Source: an uncultured Lachnospiraceae bacterium
Lineage (GTDB): Bacteria; Bacillota; Clostridia; Lachnospirales; Lachnospiraceae
Reading direction: 5' to 3'
Assembly (NCBI GenBank): GCA_946557105.1
Contig: CAMNSZ010000009.1
Coordinates: forward strand, 49,954 to 113,953
Length of the DNA stretch: 64,000 nucleotides
Below are positions 10,458 to 19,851 of this stretch, piece after piece. The number at the start of each line of letters is the position of its first letter. Position 1 is the first letter of the stretch. Under the pieces are notes generated by a model. The model did no database searches, was not told the origin of the DNA, and worked only from the letters and a program-made list of their open reading frames with translations. Made by a program: the position numbers and the translations under genes.

Positions 10458-11110
10458 TTAGATTTCAAAATCTTCTGAATGAAAATTACTGTAATATCTT
10501 CCTTTTATGGCTGTAAACTTCAACACACAATAGTCCGGGTCTGTTACGCCGCCTTTGTAATACATGGTATCACCTTCTCGCCATATTCTTTCTTTGGCTT
10601 CACTTGTTTCTAAGACTTCTACAGTTCCTGTCAGACTAACTCCGCGAAAGAAACGCCTATCCATAAAATATATACTTGCTTTTGGATTCTCGCGGAAAAA
10701 TTTCACTTTATTTGATGATGTATTCGTACTAAACCAAAATGCTTTTATACCTTGACGTTCTCGCGGTTTCAGCATTGCTTTTTCTTCCTTTCCGTCCTCC
10801 TTCATCAATTCAATTCCAATTTCCTGCATGGTAACAATAACATTTAACATTCGCTTGCCCTTGTCTGTAAGCGAGTATTCCACTTTTAACGGGTATCCTT
10901 CAAACTGTTCTTTCTGTACCATTCCGAAATCCTGCAATTCTCCTAAATGCTACAACAACATTTTTGTCCAATCCCGACTATGCCATTTTGCAAAACCGAT
11001 AACGAAGTTGCACCTTTTCCCAGCTGCCATAATATAATAGGCTTCCATTTTCCACGAATAATATCATGTGTCAGTTCCAACGGGCATGTATAACTGTCAC
11101 GTACTTTCAC
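10458..11110 (-). pseudogene. Broken HxlR regulator / pyridoxamine-phosphate-oxidase-like chimera
   Basis: A GTG at 11110 with GGGAGG upstream starts an HxlR winged helix (SYTCPLELTHDIIRGKWKPIILWQLGKG). The frame is lost near 10950, where a deleted A in an A-run and a TAG replacing an expected Gln codon occur together. The other frame resumes with GELQDFGMVQKEQFEGYPLKVEYSLTDKGK, the HxlR C-terminal half. It then runs straight into a PNPOx-like flavin-binding domain (IKAFWFSTNTSSNKVKFFRENPKAS) that lacks its first strands. This looks like two neighbouring genes joined by a deletion and then degraded. The 3' half remains an open frame of 159 codons. Confidence 0.7.
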
Positions 11111-11166
11111 ATCAATTACCTCCCAGTTTTATCAGTTGTTGTTCCCCTATGATTTTATCATATTCA

Positions 11167-11313
11167 TTAAAGATATAGAAAGCGGGCTTCCGTAGTAGTC
11201 GGCATTGTGAGAACATCGTATCCCGTACCTACGCCATTGTCCATAACTATCATTTTATTTGTTTTATGATCTATAATAAGCTGAAACTTCCGTAAAATAT
11301 GGAATCTAGCCAT
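11167..11313 (-). CDS. Unrecognised 48-residue ORF at the scar edge
   Basis: A short frame starts MARFHILRKFQLIIDHKTNKMI and ends ARFLYL. It follows the spmB stop by 27 bases on the same strand. The pattern (KFQLIIDHKTNK, then a Gly-rich VGTGYDVL) faintly recalls DUF6440-like small proteins, but I cannot assign it. It may be a truncated gene left by the deletion that made the scar. Confidence 0.3.
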   Translation of the reverse strand: MARFHILRKFQLIIDHKTNKMIVMDNGVGTGYDVLTMPTTTEARFLYL

Positions 11314-11340
11314 ACTTTTCCAAACGCTTTGCTTCTTCCT

Positions 11341-11868
11341 CTACAGCATCCATCTCGCCAGCGCCACGCTCGCTACCGTTCCCGCCAAAGTGGCAAGCAG
11401 CGCCCCTGTCAGGGTGTACCGGGTCTTTGTTACCTTCGCCGCCAGAAAATACACGCTCATAGTGTAAAAAACCGTCTCCGTGCAGCTCATCAGTATGGAC
11501 GTTACCATACCCGCATAGGAGTCCGGGCCGTTTGTCTTAAAAATATCCAATACCAGACCGGTTGCCGCCGAGGAGGAAAACAGCTTTACAATCAAAAGCG
11601 GCAATATCTGGGAGGGCAATCCTACCGCCTCCGTGACAGGAGCAAGCCACACCCCCAAAAATTCAAAAAAGCCTGAGGCGCGCAACACTCCCACCGCCAC
11701 CATGAGCCCAATCAGGGTGGGCATAATATCAATCACCACCTTAAGGCCATCCTTCGCTCCCTTCAAAAAAGTTTCATAGGTCTTTACTCCGGATACCATT
11801 CCGTAACCCACCACAAAAAAAATAATTATGGGAATAATAATATCCGACATCCGCGTCATAATAGCCAT
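11341..11868 (-). CDS. spmB: Spore maturation protein B
   Basis: This nucleoside-recognition (Gate) family membrane protein of about 175 residues has the typical helix pairs and the motif KLFSSSAATGLVLDIF. With SpmA it is needed for spore-core dehydration and heat resistance in Bacillus and Clostridium. The start at 11868 was chosen because CGGAG lies seven bases upstream, and earlier in-frame codons lack a site. It is the last gene of the leftward fab-spm cluster, 37 bases after spmA. Confidence 0.93.
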   Translation of the reverse strand: MAIMTRMSDIIIPIIIFFVVGYGMVSGVKTYETFLKGAKDGLKVVIDIMPTLIGLMVAVGVLRASGFFEFLGVWLAPVTEAVGLPSQILPLLIVKLFSSSAATGLVLDIFKTNGPDSYAGMVTSILMSCTETVFYTMSVYFLAAKVTKTRYTLTGALLATLAGTVASVALARWML

Positions 11869-11905
11869 AATAAATCTCCGATACAATAAAGCTCTTACTT
11901 TTACA

Positions 11906-12562
11906 TTATGATTGTCTTGAATCTAAAATGACACCCTTTCTGTCCTTCACCTTACAATACGCCACCGCTACCAGCGTGCTGACAAAGGTTGCGGCGATTG
12001 CCGGAGCGATAATGCACGCAGGGTTTGCACTACCGTATTGGCTGCGATAGGCTATCATATTTACGGGAATCAATTGTAAGGAAGAAATATTTAATATCAG
12101 AAAGGTACACATTTCATTGCTTGCCGTACGCTCTGCCGTTCCTCCCTTGAAGGCCGTCTCTTTTTTATCCTGATAACCGATATTCCCACGCTCCCGCTCT
12201 AAATTTGCCAGCTCCTCCATTCCTTTAAGCCCTGCGGGAGTACACGCCCAGCCCAATCCCAACACATTGGCTATGATATTGGTGGCTATGTAACCCCGTG
12301 CGGGATGGTTTTTCGGAATACGAGGGAACAAAAAGCTTAAAAAAGGCCCTATTCCTCTTGTCATCTTCTCAATCAAGCCCGCCTTCGACGCAATTTCCAT
12401 AAGCCCCATCCAAAGCGCCATGACACCCGCCATTGTGATGCACAATGAAATTGCCTCTCCCGCACTGTCAAGCGCTGCATTTGTAACCTCACTCATGCGC
12501 CCCGTACATGCCGCAAAAATTACTCCCAACAAAATCATGGATGCCCAAAGCATGTTCAACAT
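11906..12562 (-). CDS. spmA: Spore maturation protein A
   Basis: The 218-residue integral membrane protein carries the SpmA nucleoside-recognition domain (SAGEAISLCITMAGVMALWMGLMEIA). The conserved C-terminal block with NEMCTFLILNISSLQLIPVNMIAYR is also present. It acts with SpmB in forespore dehydration. The ATG at 12562 follows GTGAGGAATG; the longer upstream extension has no site and is not conserved in character. Placement directly after fabH suggests readthrough from the fatty-acid operon, or an internal promoter in the 152-base gap. Confidence 0.93.
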   Translation of the reverse strand: MLNMLWASMILLGVIFAACTGRMSEVTNAALDSAGEAISLCITMAGVMALWMGLMEIASKAGLIEKMTRGIGPFLSFLFPRIPKNHPARGYIATNIIANVLGLGWACTPAGLKGMEELANLERERGNIGYQDKKETAFKGGTAERTASNEMCTFLILNISSLQLIPVNMIAYRSQYGSANPACIIAPAIAATFVSTLVAVAYCKVKDRKGVILDSRQS

Positions 12563-12714
12563 AGTACATTCCTCACTTATTATATGGCAAAACCCGATAT
12601 AGAGGCGGCACGGTCTGTCTCTCACCCGTCACTATACCGGACTTCACTAAGCTTCATAAAATATACTATGCCAAAGCTCAGGCATCCATGTTACAAAATC
12701 AAATTTACAGGCTT

Positions 12715-13677
12715 CTACCACTCAAGCAAAGCCGTTCCCCATGTCAATCCTGCTCCGAAGCCCGAAAGAATTATCCTGTCTCCGCGCTTCAGCATTCCCT
12801 TTCTATTCATCTCGTCAAGAAGAATGGGAACACTCCCCGCCGAAATATTACCGCAGTGATCCAGACTAATGGGAAATTTATCCTCGGACAGCTTCAACCG
12901 CTTTGCCACCGATTGGATAATCCGGATATTTGCCTGATGTAACACATAATAGTCTACCTCTGCGGCCGTAAGTCCGACCTTTTCCAACACTCTGTTTATG
13001 GACTTCGGCACTGTGCTTACCGCAAATTTATAAACCTCCTGACCATCCATATGTACATAATCCAACTCTATAGGATTCTCTACCAGAGGGTTATTATTAG
13101 CCCTGCTGCGGCAGGCAAGCACATGCCCCCTTTGACCGTCGCTTCCCTGTTCAAAGGCAAGCAGACCCTGTTCCTCCCTACGGACAACAGCGGCTCCCGC
13201 ACCGTCGCCAAAAAGCACGCAGGTACTCCTGTCACTCCAATCCATTATCTTAGACAAAGTCTCTGCGCCCAATAACAATGCGTTTTTGTATACTCCTGTC
13301 TGTAAATAGGCATATGCCGTATGAAGGGCAAATAGAAAGCCCGAGCAAGCCGCATTCACATCAAACGCCACCGCCTTGTGAGCGCCAAGCGCCGCCTGTA
13401 CTTCGCACGCGGTAGAGGGCGTTACGTAATCTCCCGTAATGGTTCCCACGATAATCAGTTCAAGCTCCTGAGCCTGCATCCCCGCATTCTTAAGCGCTCT
13501 CTTTGCCGCCTCAACACACATAAATGCAGTGCTCTCCTTCTTTACCAGATGCCTCTTCCTTATACCGGTCCTGCTGGAAATCCATTCGTCGGAGGTGTCC
13601 ATTATCTTTGATAAATCGTCATTTGTCACTATTGTCTCGGGAAGATAGCTTCCTGTTCCGATTATTCTGGTCGTCAT
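12715..13677 (-). CDS. fabH: Beta-ketoacyl-ACP synthase III
   Basis: FabH condenses an acyl-CoA starter with malonyl-ACP to open fatty-acid synthesis. The thiolase-fold triad is visible: Cys in NAACSGFLFAL, His in LHQANIRI and Asn in DHCGNISAGS. The last motif differs slightly from the common GNTSAAS. The start at 13677 (MTTRIIGTGSYLP) has GAGGAA five bases upstream. It is the most promoter-distal fab gene in the operon, followed by spmA. Confidence 0.96.
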   Translation of the reverse strand: MTTRIIGTGSYLPETIVTNDDLSKIMDTSDEWISSRTGIRKRHLVKKESTAFMCVEAAKRALKNAGMQAQELELIIVGTITGDYVTPSTACEVQAALGAHKAVAFDVNAACSGFLFALHTAYAYLQTGVYKNALLLGAETLSKIMDWSDRSTCVLFGDGAGAAVVRREEQGLLAFEQGSDGQRGHVLACRSRANNNPLVENPIELDYVHMDGQEVYKFAVSTVPKSINRVLEKVGLTAAEVDYYVLHQANIRIIQSVAKRLKLSEDKFPISLDHCGNISAGSVPILLDEMNRKGMLKRGDRIILSGFGAGLTWGTALLEW

Positions 13678-13762
13678 GCCGTTCCTCATTTCTATCACTC
13701 TCATTACTAAATCAATAGTCGAACAATGCAGGGCAATAAGCCAAATGCCCTTGATTCTCTAT

Positions 13763-14815
13763 TCAGGCAAACTCCTGCATAATATCATGTACATGCTCCA
13801 GCTTATTTGCCCTCCATGCATTTATTCCGCAAAATAGTAGTGCATTATCCGTGTCGCCCCTTGCTGCGTTTACCAGTGCGTCCGTAATACAATAAGGAGT
13901 CTTGTCAGGCTTGCAGGTACTGACGCACAGATGACATTTTCCGTGCGGCACGGCTCCATTCTTGGTTTTTTCCAGAAAAGCATTACGAATAGCTCTTCCC
14001 GGCATTCCCACCGGGCTTTTTACCAGCGTAATGTCCTCCTTCTTTGCATCGATATATGCCTGTTTGTAGCTTAAGGGCGCATCACATTCATAGGTAGTCA
14101 CGAAGCGGGTGGCAAGCTGTATGCCGTCCACGCCCAGCGCCGCCATTCTCTCTGCGTCCTCTCTGGTATAAATCCCCCCTGCCGCCACTACAGGGATGTC
14201 CGCTTGCCTCTCCGCCGCACACCTCTTTACATGCTCAACGATTTCATGTATTTCTTTATCGTATTCAAGCGCCTTTATATCCTCAAGCTGCTCGTAAGAA
14301 AATCCCAGATGACCGCCCGCCTCAGGTCCTTCAACCACAACCATGTCGGGAAGCCTGTCATATTTTTTTAGCCAATACTTGATAATTAGCTGAACCGATT
14401 TCAGACTTGACACTATGGGGGCAATTTTCGTCCTACTGTTTTTTACAAGCTCCGGCAGATTCACGGGCAGTCCCGCGCCCGAAATAATAATATCTACTCC
14501 TGCTGCTACCGCAGCCTTTACATACTCCTCGTACCTTTTGGTCGCCACCATGATATTGACGCCTATAATACCTCCCGCTGCTATTTTTCTGGCTCTTTTT
14601 ATCTCGTCTGCAATTGCCCTCAGATTTGTCCCGATAGGATCCGAATCAAAGGAAGGATAGCGAAAGCCTATTTGCGCCGTGGAGATTACTCCCACGCCGC
14701 CCTCTGCCGCCACTGCTCCGGCGAGACCGGAAAGGCTGATTCCTACACCCATTCCTCCCTGAATAACAGGAATTTTCGCAATTAAGTCTCCGATTTTAAG
14801 GGGTTTCAAATTCAT
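13763..14815 (-). CDS. FMN-dependent enoyl-ACP reductase-like / nitronate monooxygenase family protein
   Basis: The protein has 350 residues from an ATG preceded by GGGAGA. It is a TIM-barrel flavoprotein of the FabK/NPD family (IPVIQGGMGVGISLSGLAGAVA, EGPEAGGHLGF, VVAAGGIYTREDAERMAALGVDGIQLATRF). Unlike FabK it has a C-terminal Cys cluster (CHLCVSTCKPDKTPYC) that could bind metal or an Fe-S cluster. It lies inside the fab operon between fabZ and fabH, while a canonical fabK sits upstream. It may therefore be a second enoyl reductase, an electron-bifurcating variant or an isomerase-like enzyme for unsaturated acids. The exact reaction is unknown. Confidence 0.85.
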   Translation of the reverse strand: MNLKPLKIGDLIAKIPVIQGGMGVGISLSGLAGAVAAEGGVGVISTAQIGFRYPSFDSDPIGTNLRAIADEIKRARKIAAGGIIGVNIMVATKRYEEYVKAAVAAGVDIIISGAGLPVNLPELVKNSRTKIAPIVSSLKSVQLIIKYWLKKYDRLPDMVVVEGPEAGGHLGFSYEQLEDIKALEYDKEIHEIVEHVKRCAAERQADIPVVAAGGIYTREDAERMAALGVDGIQLATRFVTTYECDAPLSYKQAYIDAKKEDITLVKSPVGMPGRAIRNAFLEKTKNGAVPHGKCHLCVSTCKPDKTPYCITDALVNAARGDTDNALLFCGINAWRANKLEHVHDIMQEFA

Positions 14816-14861
14816 ATATTCTCCCGTCTGTGCGCACAAGTCCTTTGCCTTGCGCGCCTCT

Positions 14862-15296
14862 TTACTTTCCGCCTATAGCAAAGGTAAGCTCCGCCTGTAC
14901 CGCCAGCTTATCTTCCACATACGCCTTTGCCATGCCGATACCGATAGGACCCTTTACCTTTACAATCTCCGTTTCCAGATGAAGCACGTCGCCGGGAATT
15001 ACCTTGTTCTTAAATTTAGCGGAATTAATTGCTGCAAAATATGCCGTTTTTCCTTTAAATTCCGGCTGGCTCAAGATTGCCACGGCTCCCACCTGCGCTA
15101 AGGCTTCCACAATCAGCACCCCCGGCATAACAGGCTCATCCGGAAAATGCCCCGCAAAGTAAGGCTCATTGTAGGATATACATTTCGTACCGACCGCACG
15201 CACGCCCGGCTCAAGCTCCTCTATGGTATCAATCAGCATAAACGGCTGCCTGTGAGGAATAATTTCCATGATTTCTTTCGCTGTTAATATTGACAT
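14862..15296 (-). CDS. fabZ: 3-hydroxyacyl-ACP dehydratase
   Basis: The 144-residue hot-dog-fold enzyme dehydrates beta-hydroxyacyl-ACP in each elongation cycle. The catalytic His and Glu are in [24 protein letters not shown], and the N terminus has the usual [15 protein letters not shown]. It is 14 bases downstream of fabF, so cotranslated. No fabA or fabM is seen, so the source of unsaturated acids is unclear. The neighbouring FabK-like protein or another locus may provide it. Confidence 0.97.
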   Translation of the reverse strand: MSILTAKEIMEIIPHRQPFMLIDTIEELEPGVRAVGTKCISYNEPYFAGHFPDEPVMPGVLIVEALAQVGAVAILSQPEFKGKTAYFAAINSAKFKNKVIPGDVLHLETEIVKVKGPIGIGMAKAYVEDKLAVQAELTFAIGGK

Positions 15297-15310
15297 GATA
15301 TACTACCTTT

Positions 15311-16555
15311 CTAATTTTCCGCCCTTTTTACAACTATGCTTGCATTGTGCCCTCCGAAGCCCAGAGAGTTTGAAAGCGCAAACCGAAAGTCTCCCTCGAC
15401 AGCCTCCTTGCAATAATCCAAATCAAGCTCCTCATCAGGCACCTTGTAGCCTACGGTAGGGTGAATGTAACCCTCCTGAAGCTCCTTTACACAGGTAATA
15501 AACTCTATGGCGCCCGCCGCACCCAAAAGATGGCCCACCATGGACTTGGTAGAATTAATCTTTATATTTTTTGCATGCTCTCCGAACATCAGCTTGATAG
15601 CTCTGGTCTCAAACAGATCATTGTGATGCGTGCCTGTTCCGTGAGCGTTGATATACATAATTTCTTCTCTGGCAATTCCGGCATCTGCAATGGCATATTC
15701 CATAGCCTTTGCCGCCCCTGCGCCATCCTCCGCCGGTGAAGTAATATGATATGCGTCGCTGCTGCAGCCGTAACCTGCCACCTCTCCGTATATCTTGGCG
15801 CCGCGCGCCCTTGCATGCTCAAGCTCCTCCAAAACCACAATTCCCGCACCCTCGCCCATAATAAACCCGCTTCTTTCTTTGTCAAAAGGAATGGAACATC
15901 TATTGGGATCCTCACAGGAGGAGAGCGCCGTCAATGCGCTAAAACCCGCAATACCGATAGGTGTTACGCTGCTCTCAGCGCCGCCTGCCACCATAACCTC
16001 CGCATCGCCATATTGAATGGCGCGGAATGCCTCCCCGATAGAGTTTGTTCCCGTCGCGCAAGCCGTTACCACGTTAATGCTCTTACCCTTTAAGCCAAAC
16101 TGGATAGATATATTTCCCGCCGCCATATTTGATATCATCATGGGCACCAGAAGCGGGTTTACCTTGGCGGGGCCCTTTTCCACCAGTCTGCCGTGCTCCC
16201 TCTCCATTGCCTGTAGGGACCCAATGCCGCTTCCCACACTAACGCCTATGCGATAAGGGTCCTCCTTTGCCGTGTCAAGACCTGAATCCTCCAATGCCTC
16301 CTTTGCCGCGGCAACCGCATATTGACAGAAAAGCTCCATTCTCTTGGCCGCCTTGGGATCCATGTAATTTTTTCCTTCAAAGCCCTTTACCTCAGCCGCC
16401 AGTCTGCATTTATATTCCGATGCATCAAATTTGGTTATGGGAGCAAAACCTATTTTACCCTTCCTGATACCTGCCCAAAATTCCTCCACGCCAAGACCGA
16501 TGGGCGTAATTGCACCCATACCGGTGATTACTACTCGCCTATTCATACCTTGCAT
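15311..16555 (-). CDS. fabF: Beta-ketoacyl-ACP synthase II
   Basis: This elongating condensing enzyme has 414 residues. The active-site Cys is in VVTACATGTNSIGEA, and the two His are in NAHGTGTHHND and STKSMVGHLLGAAG. Two ATG codons three codons apart are possible: 16555 is better placed after GAAAGG, while 16546 matches the usual MNRRVVITGMG start of the family. It sits between fabG and fabZ in the usual order. Confidence 0.97.
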   Translation of the reverse strand: MQGMNRRVVITGMGAITPIGLGVEEFWAGIRKGKIGFAPITKFDASEYKCRLAAEVKGFEGKNYMDPKAAKRMELFCQYAVAAAKEALEDSGLDTAKEDPYRIGVSVGSGIGSLQAMEREHGRLVEKGPAKVNPLLVPMMISNMAAGNISIQFGLKGKSINVVTACATGTNSIGEAFRAIQYGDAEVMVAGGAESSVTPIGIAGFSALTALSSCEDPNRCSIPFDKERSGFIMGEGAGIVVLEELEHARARGAKIYGEVAGYGCSSDAYHITSPAEDGAGAAKAMEYAIADAGIAREEIMYINAHGTGTHHNDLFETRAIKLMFGEHAKNIKINSTKSMVGHLLGAAGAIEFITCVKELQEGYIHPTVGYKVPDEELDLDYCKEAVEGDFRFALSNSLGFGGHNASIVVKRAEN

Positions 16556-16660
16556 TTTCCCTTTCTTTCATTTTTATTAAATTTATTATATTTATTACGT
16601 TTATTACGCTATTTTCAAGAAACCCGCCTACGAAATAAAACAATACGCCTGCTTTTGGGA

Positions 16661-17401
16661 TTACATGTACATTCCGCCGTCTACGGAGATAACCTGTCCC
16701 GTTATGTACGAAGCCTTATCGCTTGCCAGAAACGCCACCGTCTCCGCTATATCCTTAGGACTTCCCGCCCTCTTTAACGGTATTTTGGAAAGCACGGCTT
16801 CCTTTGCGGCATCCGTCATTGACTGTGTCATATCGGTAATTATATACCCCGGCGCCACGGCATTTACCGTGACTCCCCTGCTTGCCAGCTCCCTTGCCAC
16901 GCTTTTCGTCAGACCCACGACTCCTGCCTTACTCGCCGCATAGTTCGCCTGACCTCCATTTCCCAGAAGCCCGCTGACGCTTGCCATATTAATTATTCGA
17001 CCTGATTTCTGCTTTAAAAAGGCACGGTACATGTGCTTTATAGTGCAAAAGGTTCCCTTCAGATTTATGTCCAAGACCTCGTCGAAATCCGCCTCGCTGA
17101 TTTTCAGCGCCAAATTATCTTTGGTGATTCCTGCGTTATTTACCAAAATGTCTATATGACCGTATTTCCCCAGCATATTTTGAATCATCTCACCGCAGGC
17201 GTCAAAATCTGCCACAGAGCATTGAACCGCTTCCGCCAAGCCGCCCTTTGCGGTAATTTCCTCCACCACCTGCTCCGCCCTTTCCTTAGAACCGTTATAA
17301 TTAACAATGACCTTTGCTCCATATTCTGCCAAGGTCAGTGCGACCTCTCTTCCTATACCTCTGCTTGCGCCGGTTACAAGCGCTACCTTTCCTGATAACA
17401 T
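16661..17401 (-). CDS. fabG: 3-oxoacyl-ACP reductase
   Basis: The 246-residue NADPH-dependent short-chain dehydrogenase has the cofactor loop [22 protein letters not shown]. The Ser-Tyr-Lys catalytic set lies in [24 protein letters not shown], and the C-terminal [14 protein letters not shown] is standard. It reduces beta-ketoacyl-ACP in the elongation cycle. It lies 30 bases downstream of fabD and upstream of fabF. Confidence 0.97.
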   Translation of the reverse strand: MLSGKVALVTGASRGIGREVALTLAEYGAKVIVNYNGSKERAEQVVEEITAKGGLAEAVQCSVADFDACGEMIQNMLGKYGHIDILVNNAGITKDNLALKISEADFDEVLDINLKGTFCTIKHMYRAFLKQKSGRIINMASVSGLLGNGGQANYAASKAGVVGLTKSVARELASRGVTVNAVAPGYIITDMTQSMTDAAKEAVLSKIPLKRAGSPKDIAETVAFLASDKASYITGQVISVDGGMYM

Positions 17402-17431
17402 ATACTTCTCTCCTTTACATATTCCTGCCCG

Positions 17432-18346
17432 TCAAAGTTGGGCAAGCTTCTCCAAATCTTCTACCCTCTCAATGTTCATTACCTTAACGTTCCTGTTGAT
17501 TTTCCTCATAAAACCTGACAGCGACTTACCCGGCCCTATTTCAATAAAGGTGTCCACGCCGTCCTCAATCATACGCTCCACACTCTGCTGCCACTTCACG
17601 GAGGAGGCAACCTGTTTTATTAACAGCTCCTTCACTTGTGCACTGTTGCTCACATAGTCACCTGTTACATTTGCGAGATACGGCACCTTCATATTGTGAA
17701 GCTCAACCTTTTCAAGCTCTGCTCCCAATCTTTCTCCTGCTCCTGCAAGCATGGGAGAATGGAAAGGTCCGCTCACTTTAAGGGGCACACATCTCTTCGC
17801 CCCTGCCTCCGCAAGCTTTTGTGCGGCGTCAGCCACGGCGTTCTCCTCGCCGGTAATCACGATTTGGCCGGGGCAATTATAATTGGCGACGGAAACCTGA
17901 CCTTCAGTCTCCTCACACACCCTCTCTATTGTAGAGGTATCCAAACCCAACACCGCAGTCATCGCTCCGCCCGTGGGAACCGCCTCCTGCATAAAAATAC
18001 CGCGTTTGCGCACCAGCCTGAAAATATCCGCAGGCTCCATAACTCCGCTCACTGCCAATGCGCCGTACTCTCCGAGACTTAGGCCCGCAGCCACATCCGC
18101 ATGAACGCCCTTCTCCTCCACTGCCTTAAGCATTGCCAGCTCTGCGGTAAGCATCGCTATCTGGGTATACTCCGTAATGTTTATATTTGCATTTTCCTCA
18201 AAACACAAAGCCGCCACATCCAGTTCTGCCGCTCTTGAAGCCATTTCAAAAACCTCACGGCATATGGAAAAGGTATCATAAAAATCTTTTGCCATGCCTA
18301 TGTACTGCGCCCCTTGTCCGGGAAATATAAATGCCGTCTTACTCAT
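17432..18346 (-). CDS. fabD: Malonyl-CoA:ACP transacylase
   Basis: FabD loads malonyl groups onto ACP. The nucleophile Ser is in AAGLSLGEYGALAVSG, the His is in GPFHSPMLAGA and the N terminus is MSKTAFIFPGQGAQYIGM. The start at 18346 is set by GGAGGAAAA immediately upstream; a nine-codon longer frame has no site. It lies between fabK and fabG in the operon. Confidence 0.97.
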   Translation of the reverse strand: MSKTAFIFPGQGAQYIGMAKDFYDTFSICREVFEMASRAAELDVAALCFEENANINITEYTQIAMLTAELAMLKAVEEKGVHADVAAGLSLGEYGALAVSGVMEPADIFRLVRKRGIFMQEAVPTGGAMTAVLGLDTSTIERVCEETEGQVSVANYNCPGQIVITGEENAVADAAQKLAEAGAKRCVPLKVSGPFHSPMLAGAGERLGAELEKVELHNMKVPYLANVTGDYVSNSAQVKELLIKQVASSVKWQQSVERMIEDGVDTFIEIGPGKSLSGFMRKINRNVKVMNIERVEDLEKLAQL

Positions 18347-18449
18347 TTTTCCTCCAATCCGAAACTCTCTCAAATTGTTTTTGCACAGACGTATAAATCG
18401 GAGCGTCTGCTTTAACTGTTGCTTAGCGCTTTTAATCCTTCTCCCTTGT

Positions 18450-19373
18450 CTATCTTCCCAGAAGCCTATATCCTTCGCCTATAATATCCTGAACGATTTC
18501 CTCACAGGTCTGCGTCTTATTTATCAAGCCGGCAATCTGTCCTGCCATGACAGTGCCGTTTACTACATCCCCTTCCATAACAGCCTTACGAAGCGAGCCC
18601 AAGGTCAGATGCTCCAGCTCTTCAAAGCCGGCGCCCTCCTTTTCCAAGCGCAGATATTCCTTCGTCATACTGTTTCTGATACAACGGATAGGATGCCCAT
18701 GTGACATACCCGTAACTTCCGAATCTATATCCTTTGCCTTAATAATGCGCTCCTTATAGTTATCATGGGTAATAGCCTCCGCAGCTACACAGAAAAGAGT
18801 TCCTATTTGAACAGCCTCCGCTCCCAGCATAAACGAAGCGGCAAAGCCTCTTCCGTCGGCTATGCCCCCCGCCGCAATGACAGGAACGGAAACTGCATCC
18901 ACCACCTGAGGCACAAGGGTCATAGTTGTGGCGGAACCAATGTGACCGCCCGACTCCATCCCCTCCGCCACAACGGCGTCCGCCCCTGCACGCTGCATTA
19001 GCTTTGCCATTGCCACGCTTGCCACTACAGGGATAACCCTTACATTCGCCTCCTTCCAAAGAGACATATATTTTGCCGGATTTCCTGCACCGGTTGTCAC
19101 AACCTTCACACCCTCTTCCACAATCACCTGTGCCACCTCATCCGCATTGGGATTCATTAGCATCACATTGACTCCGAAGGGCTTGTTTGTAAGCTCTCTT
19201 GTCTTGCGAATCTGTTCTCTTACAACCTCCGGCGGCGCGCTTGCCGCACCGAGCAGCCCCAATCCTCCTGCATTGGACACTGCCGCCGCCAGATGATACT
19301 CTGCCACCCAAGCCATGCCCCCCTGAATTATAGGGTATTCTATTCCAAGTAATTCAGTAATTCTTGATTTCAC
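18450..19373 (-). CDS. fabK: FMN-dependent enoyl-ACP reductase II
   Basis: FabK reduces enoyl-ACP with NAD(P)H and FMN, replacing the triclosan-sensitive FabI. The 307-residue product matches the family: ITELLGIEYPIIQGGMAWVAEYHLAAAVSNAGGLGLLG, EGMESGGHIG and VIAAGGIADGRGFAASFMLGAEAVQIGTLF. The GTG at 19373 is taken as the start because GGGAG precedes it by seven bases; the longer upstream frame would enter the intergenic terminator region. No fabI is in the window. It is the first gene after the acpP terminator-like hairpin. Confidence 0.95.
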   Translation of the reverse strand: MKSRITELLGIEYPIIQGGMAWVAEYHLAAAVSNAGGLGLLGAASAPPEVVREQIRKTRELTNKPFGVNVMLMNPNADEVAQVIVEEGVKVVTTGAGNPAKYMSLWKEANVRVIPVVASVAMAKLMQRAGADAVVAEGMESGGHIGSATTMTLVPQVVDAVSVPVIAAGGIADGRGFAASFMLGAEAVQIGTLFCVAAEAITHDNYKERIIKAKDIDSEVTGMSHGHPIRCIRNSMTKEYLRLEKEGAGFEELEHLTLGSLRKAVMEGDVVNGTVMAGQIAGLINKTQTCEEIVQDIIGEGYRLLGR

Positions 19374-19511
19374 AATTAATCTCCCACCCTTTCCGATATT
19401 CCTGCTTTTCCTTTCCATCCGATGCGCTGCTTTTATATATTCCAGCCTGCTTTTCCCGACCGCCATCATATTTCCAAAAGCAAGCCGTCACATATAATCA
19501 GACACTAGATA

Positions 19512-19545
19512 AAAAAGGCGTAAAATATAGATTTTACGCCTTTTT
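19512..19545 (-). terminator. Terminator or attenuator between acpP and fabK
   Basis: This is a perfect 15-base inverted repeat (AAAAAGGCGTAAAAT and complement) around a 4-base loop, with T-runs on either side. It falls in the 210-base gap between acpP and fabK, inside what otherwise looks like a single operon. It probably sets a high acpP to fab transcript ratio by partial termination. Confidence 0.85.
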
Positions 19546-19583
19546 CTTTCGCCACAGTCCGGCAGCGACGCTTATATTTTTAC

Positions 19584-19817
19584 TTATGCCTCAACGCCTT
19601 TGCTCTTCATGTATTCAATAATATCACCCACGGTTGCAATTTTTTCCAAATCCTCGGTGGGAATCTCAATACCGTACTCCTCCTCAAAGGCCATAACAAG
19701 CTCAAACAAATCCAAGGAATCAGCTCCCAAATCATCCTTAAAAGAAGAATTCTCGGTAATGGTTACTCCCTCCAAATTCAGCTGTTCTTCAATAATTTCT
19801 TTTACTCTCTCTAACAT
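19584..19817 (-). CDS. acpP: Acyl carrier protein
   Basis: The 77-residue acidic helical protein carries the phosphopantetheine Ser in [24 protein letters not shown]. It carries the growing acyl chain for every enzyme of the operon. It is the first gene after a strong promoter and a FabT-type operator, with AAAGGAG eight to nine bases before the ATG. A terminator-like hairpin follows, so it is probably expressed above the other fab genes. Confidence 0.97.
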   Translation of the reverse strand: MLERVKEIIEEQLNLEGVTITENSSFKDDLGADSLDLFELVMAFEEEYGIEIPTEDLEKIATVGDIIEYMKSKGVEA

Positions 19818-19851
19818 TTTTGTATTCTCCTTTATTCAAATCTTCAAATTG

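Noticed and set aside
18763..19059. Gly/Cys-rich 98-codon frame in fabK
   Set aside because: Frame shadow of the Ala/Gly-rich FabK barrel, not a real Cys-rich peptide precursor.
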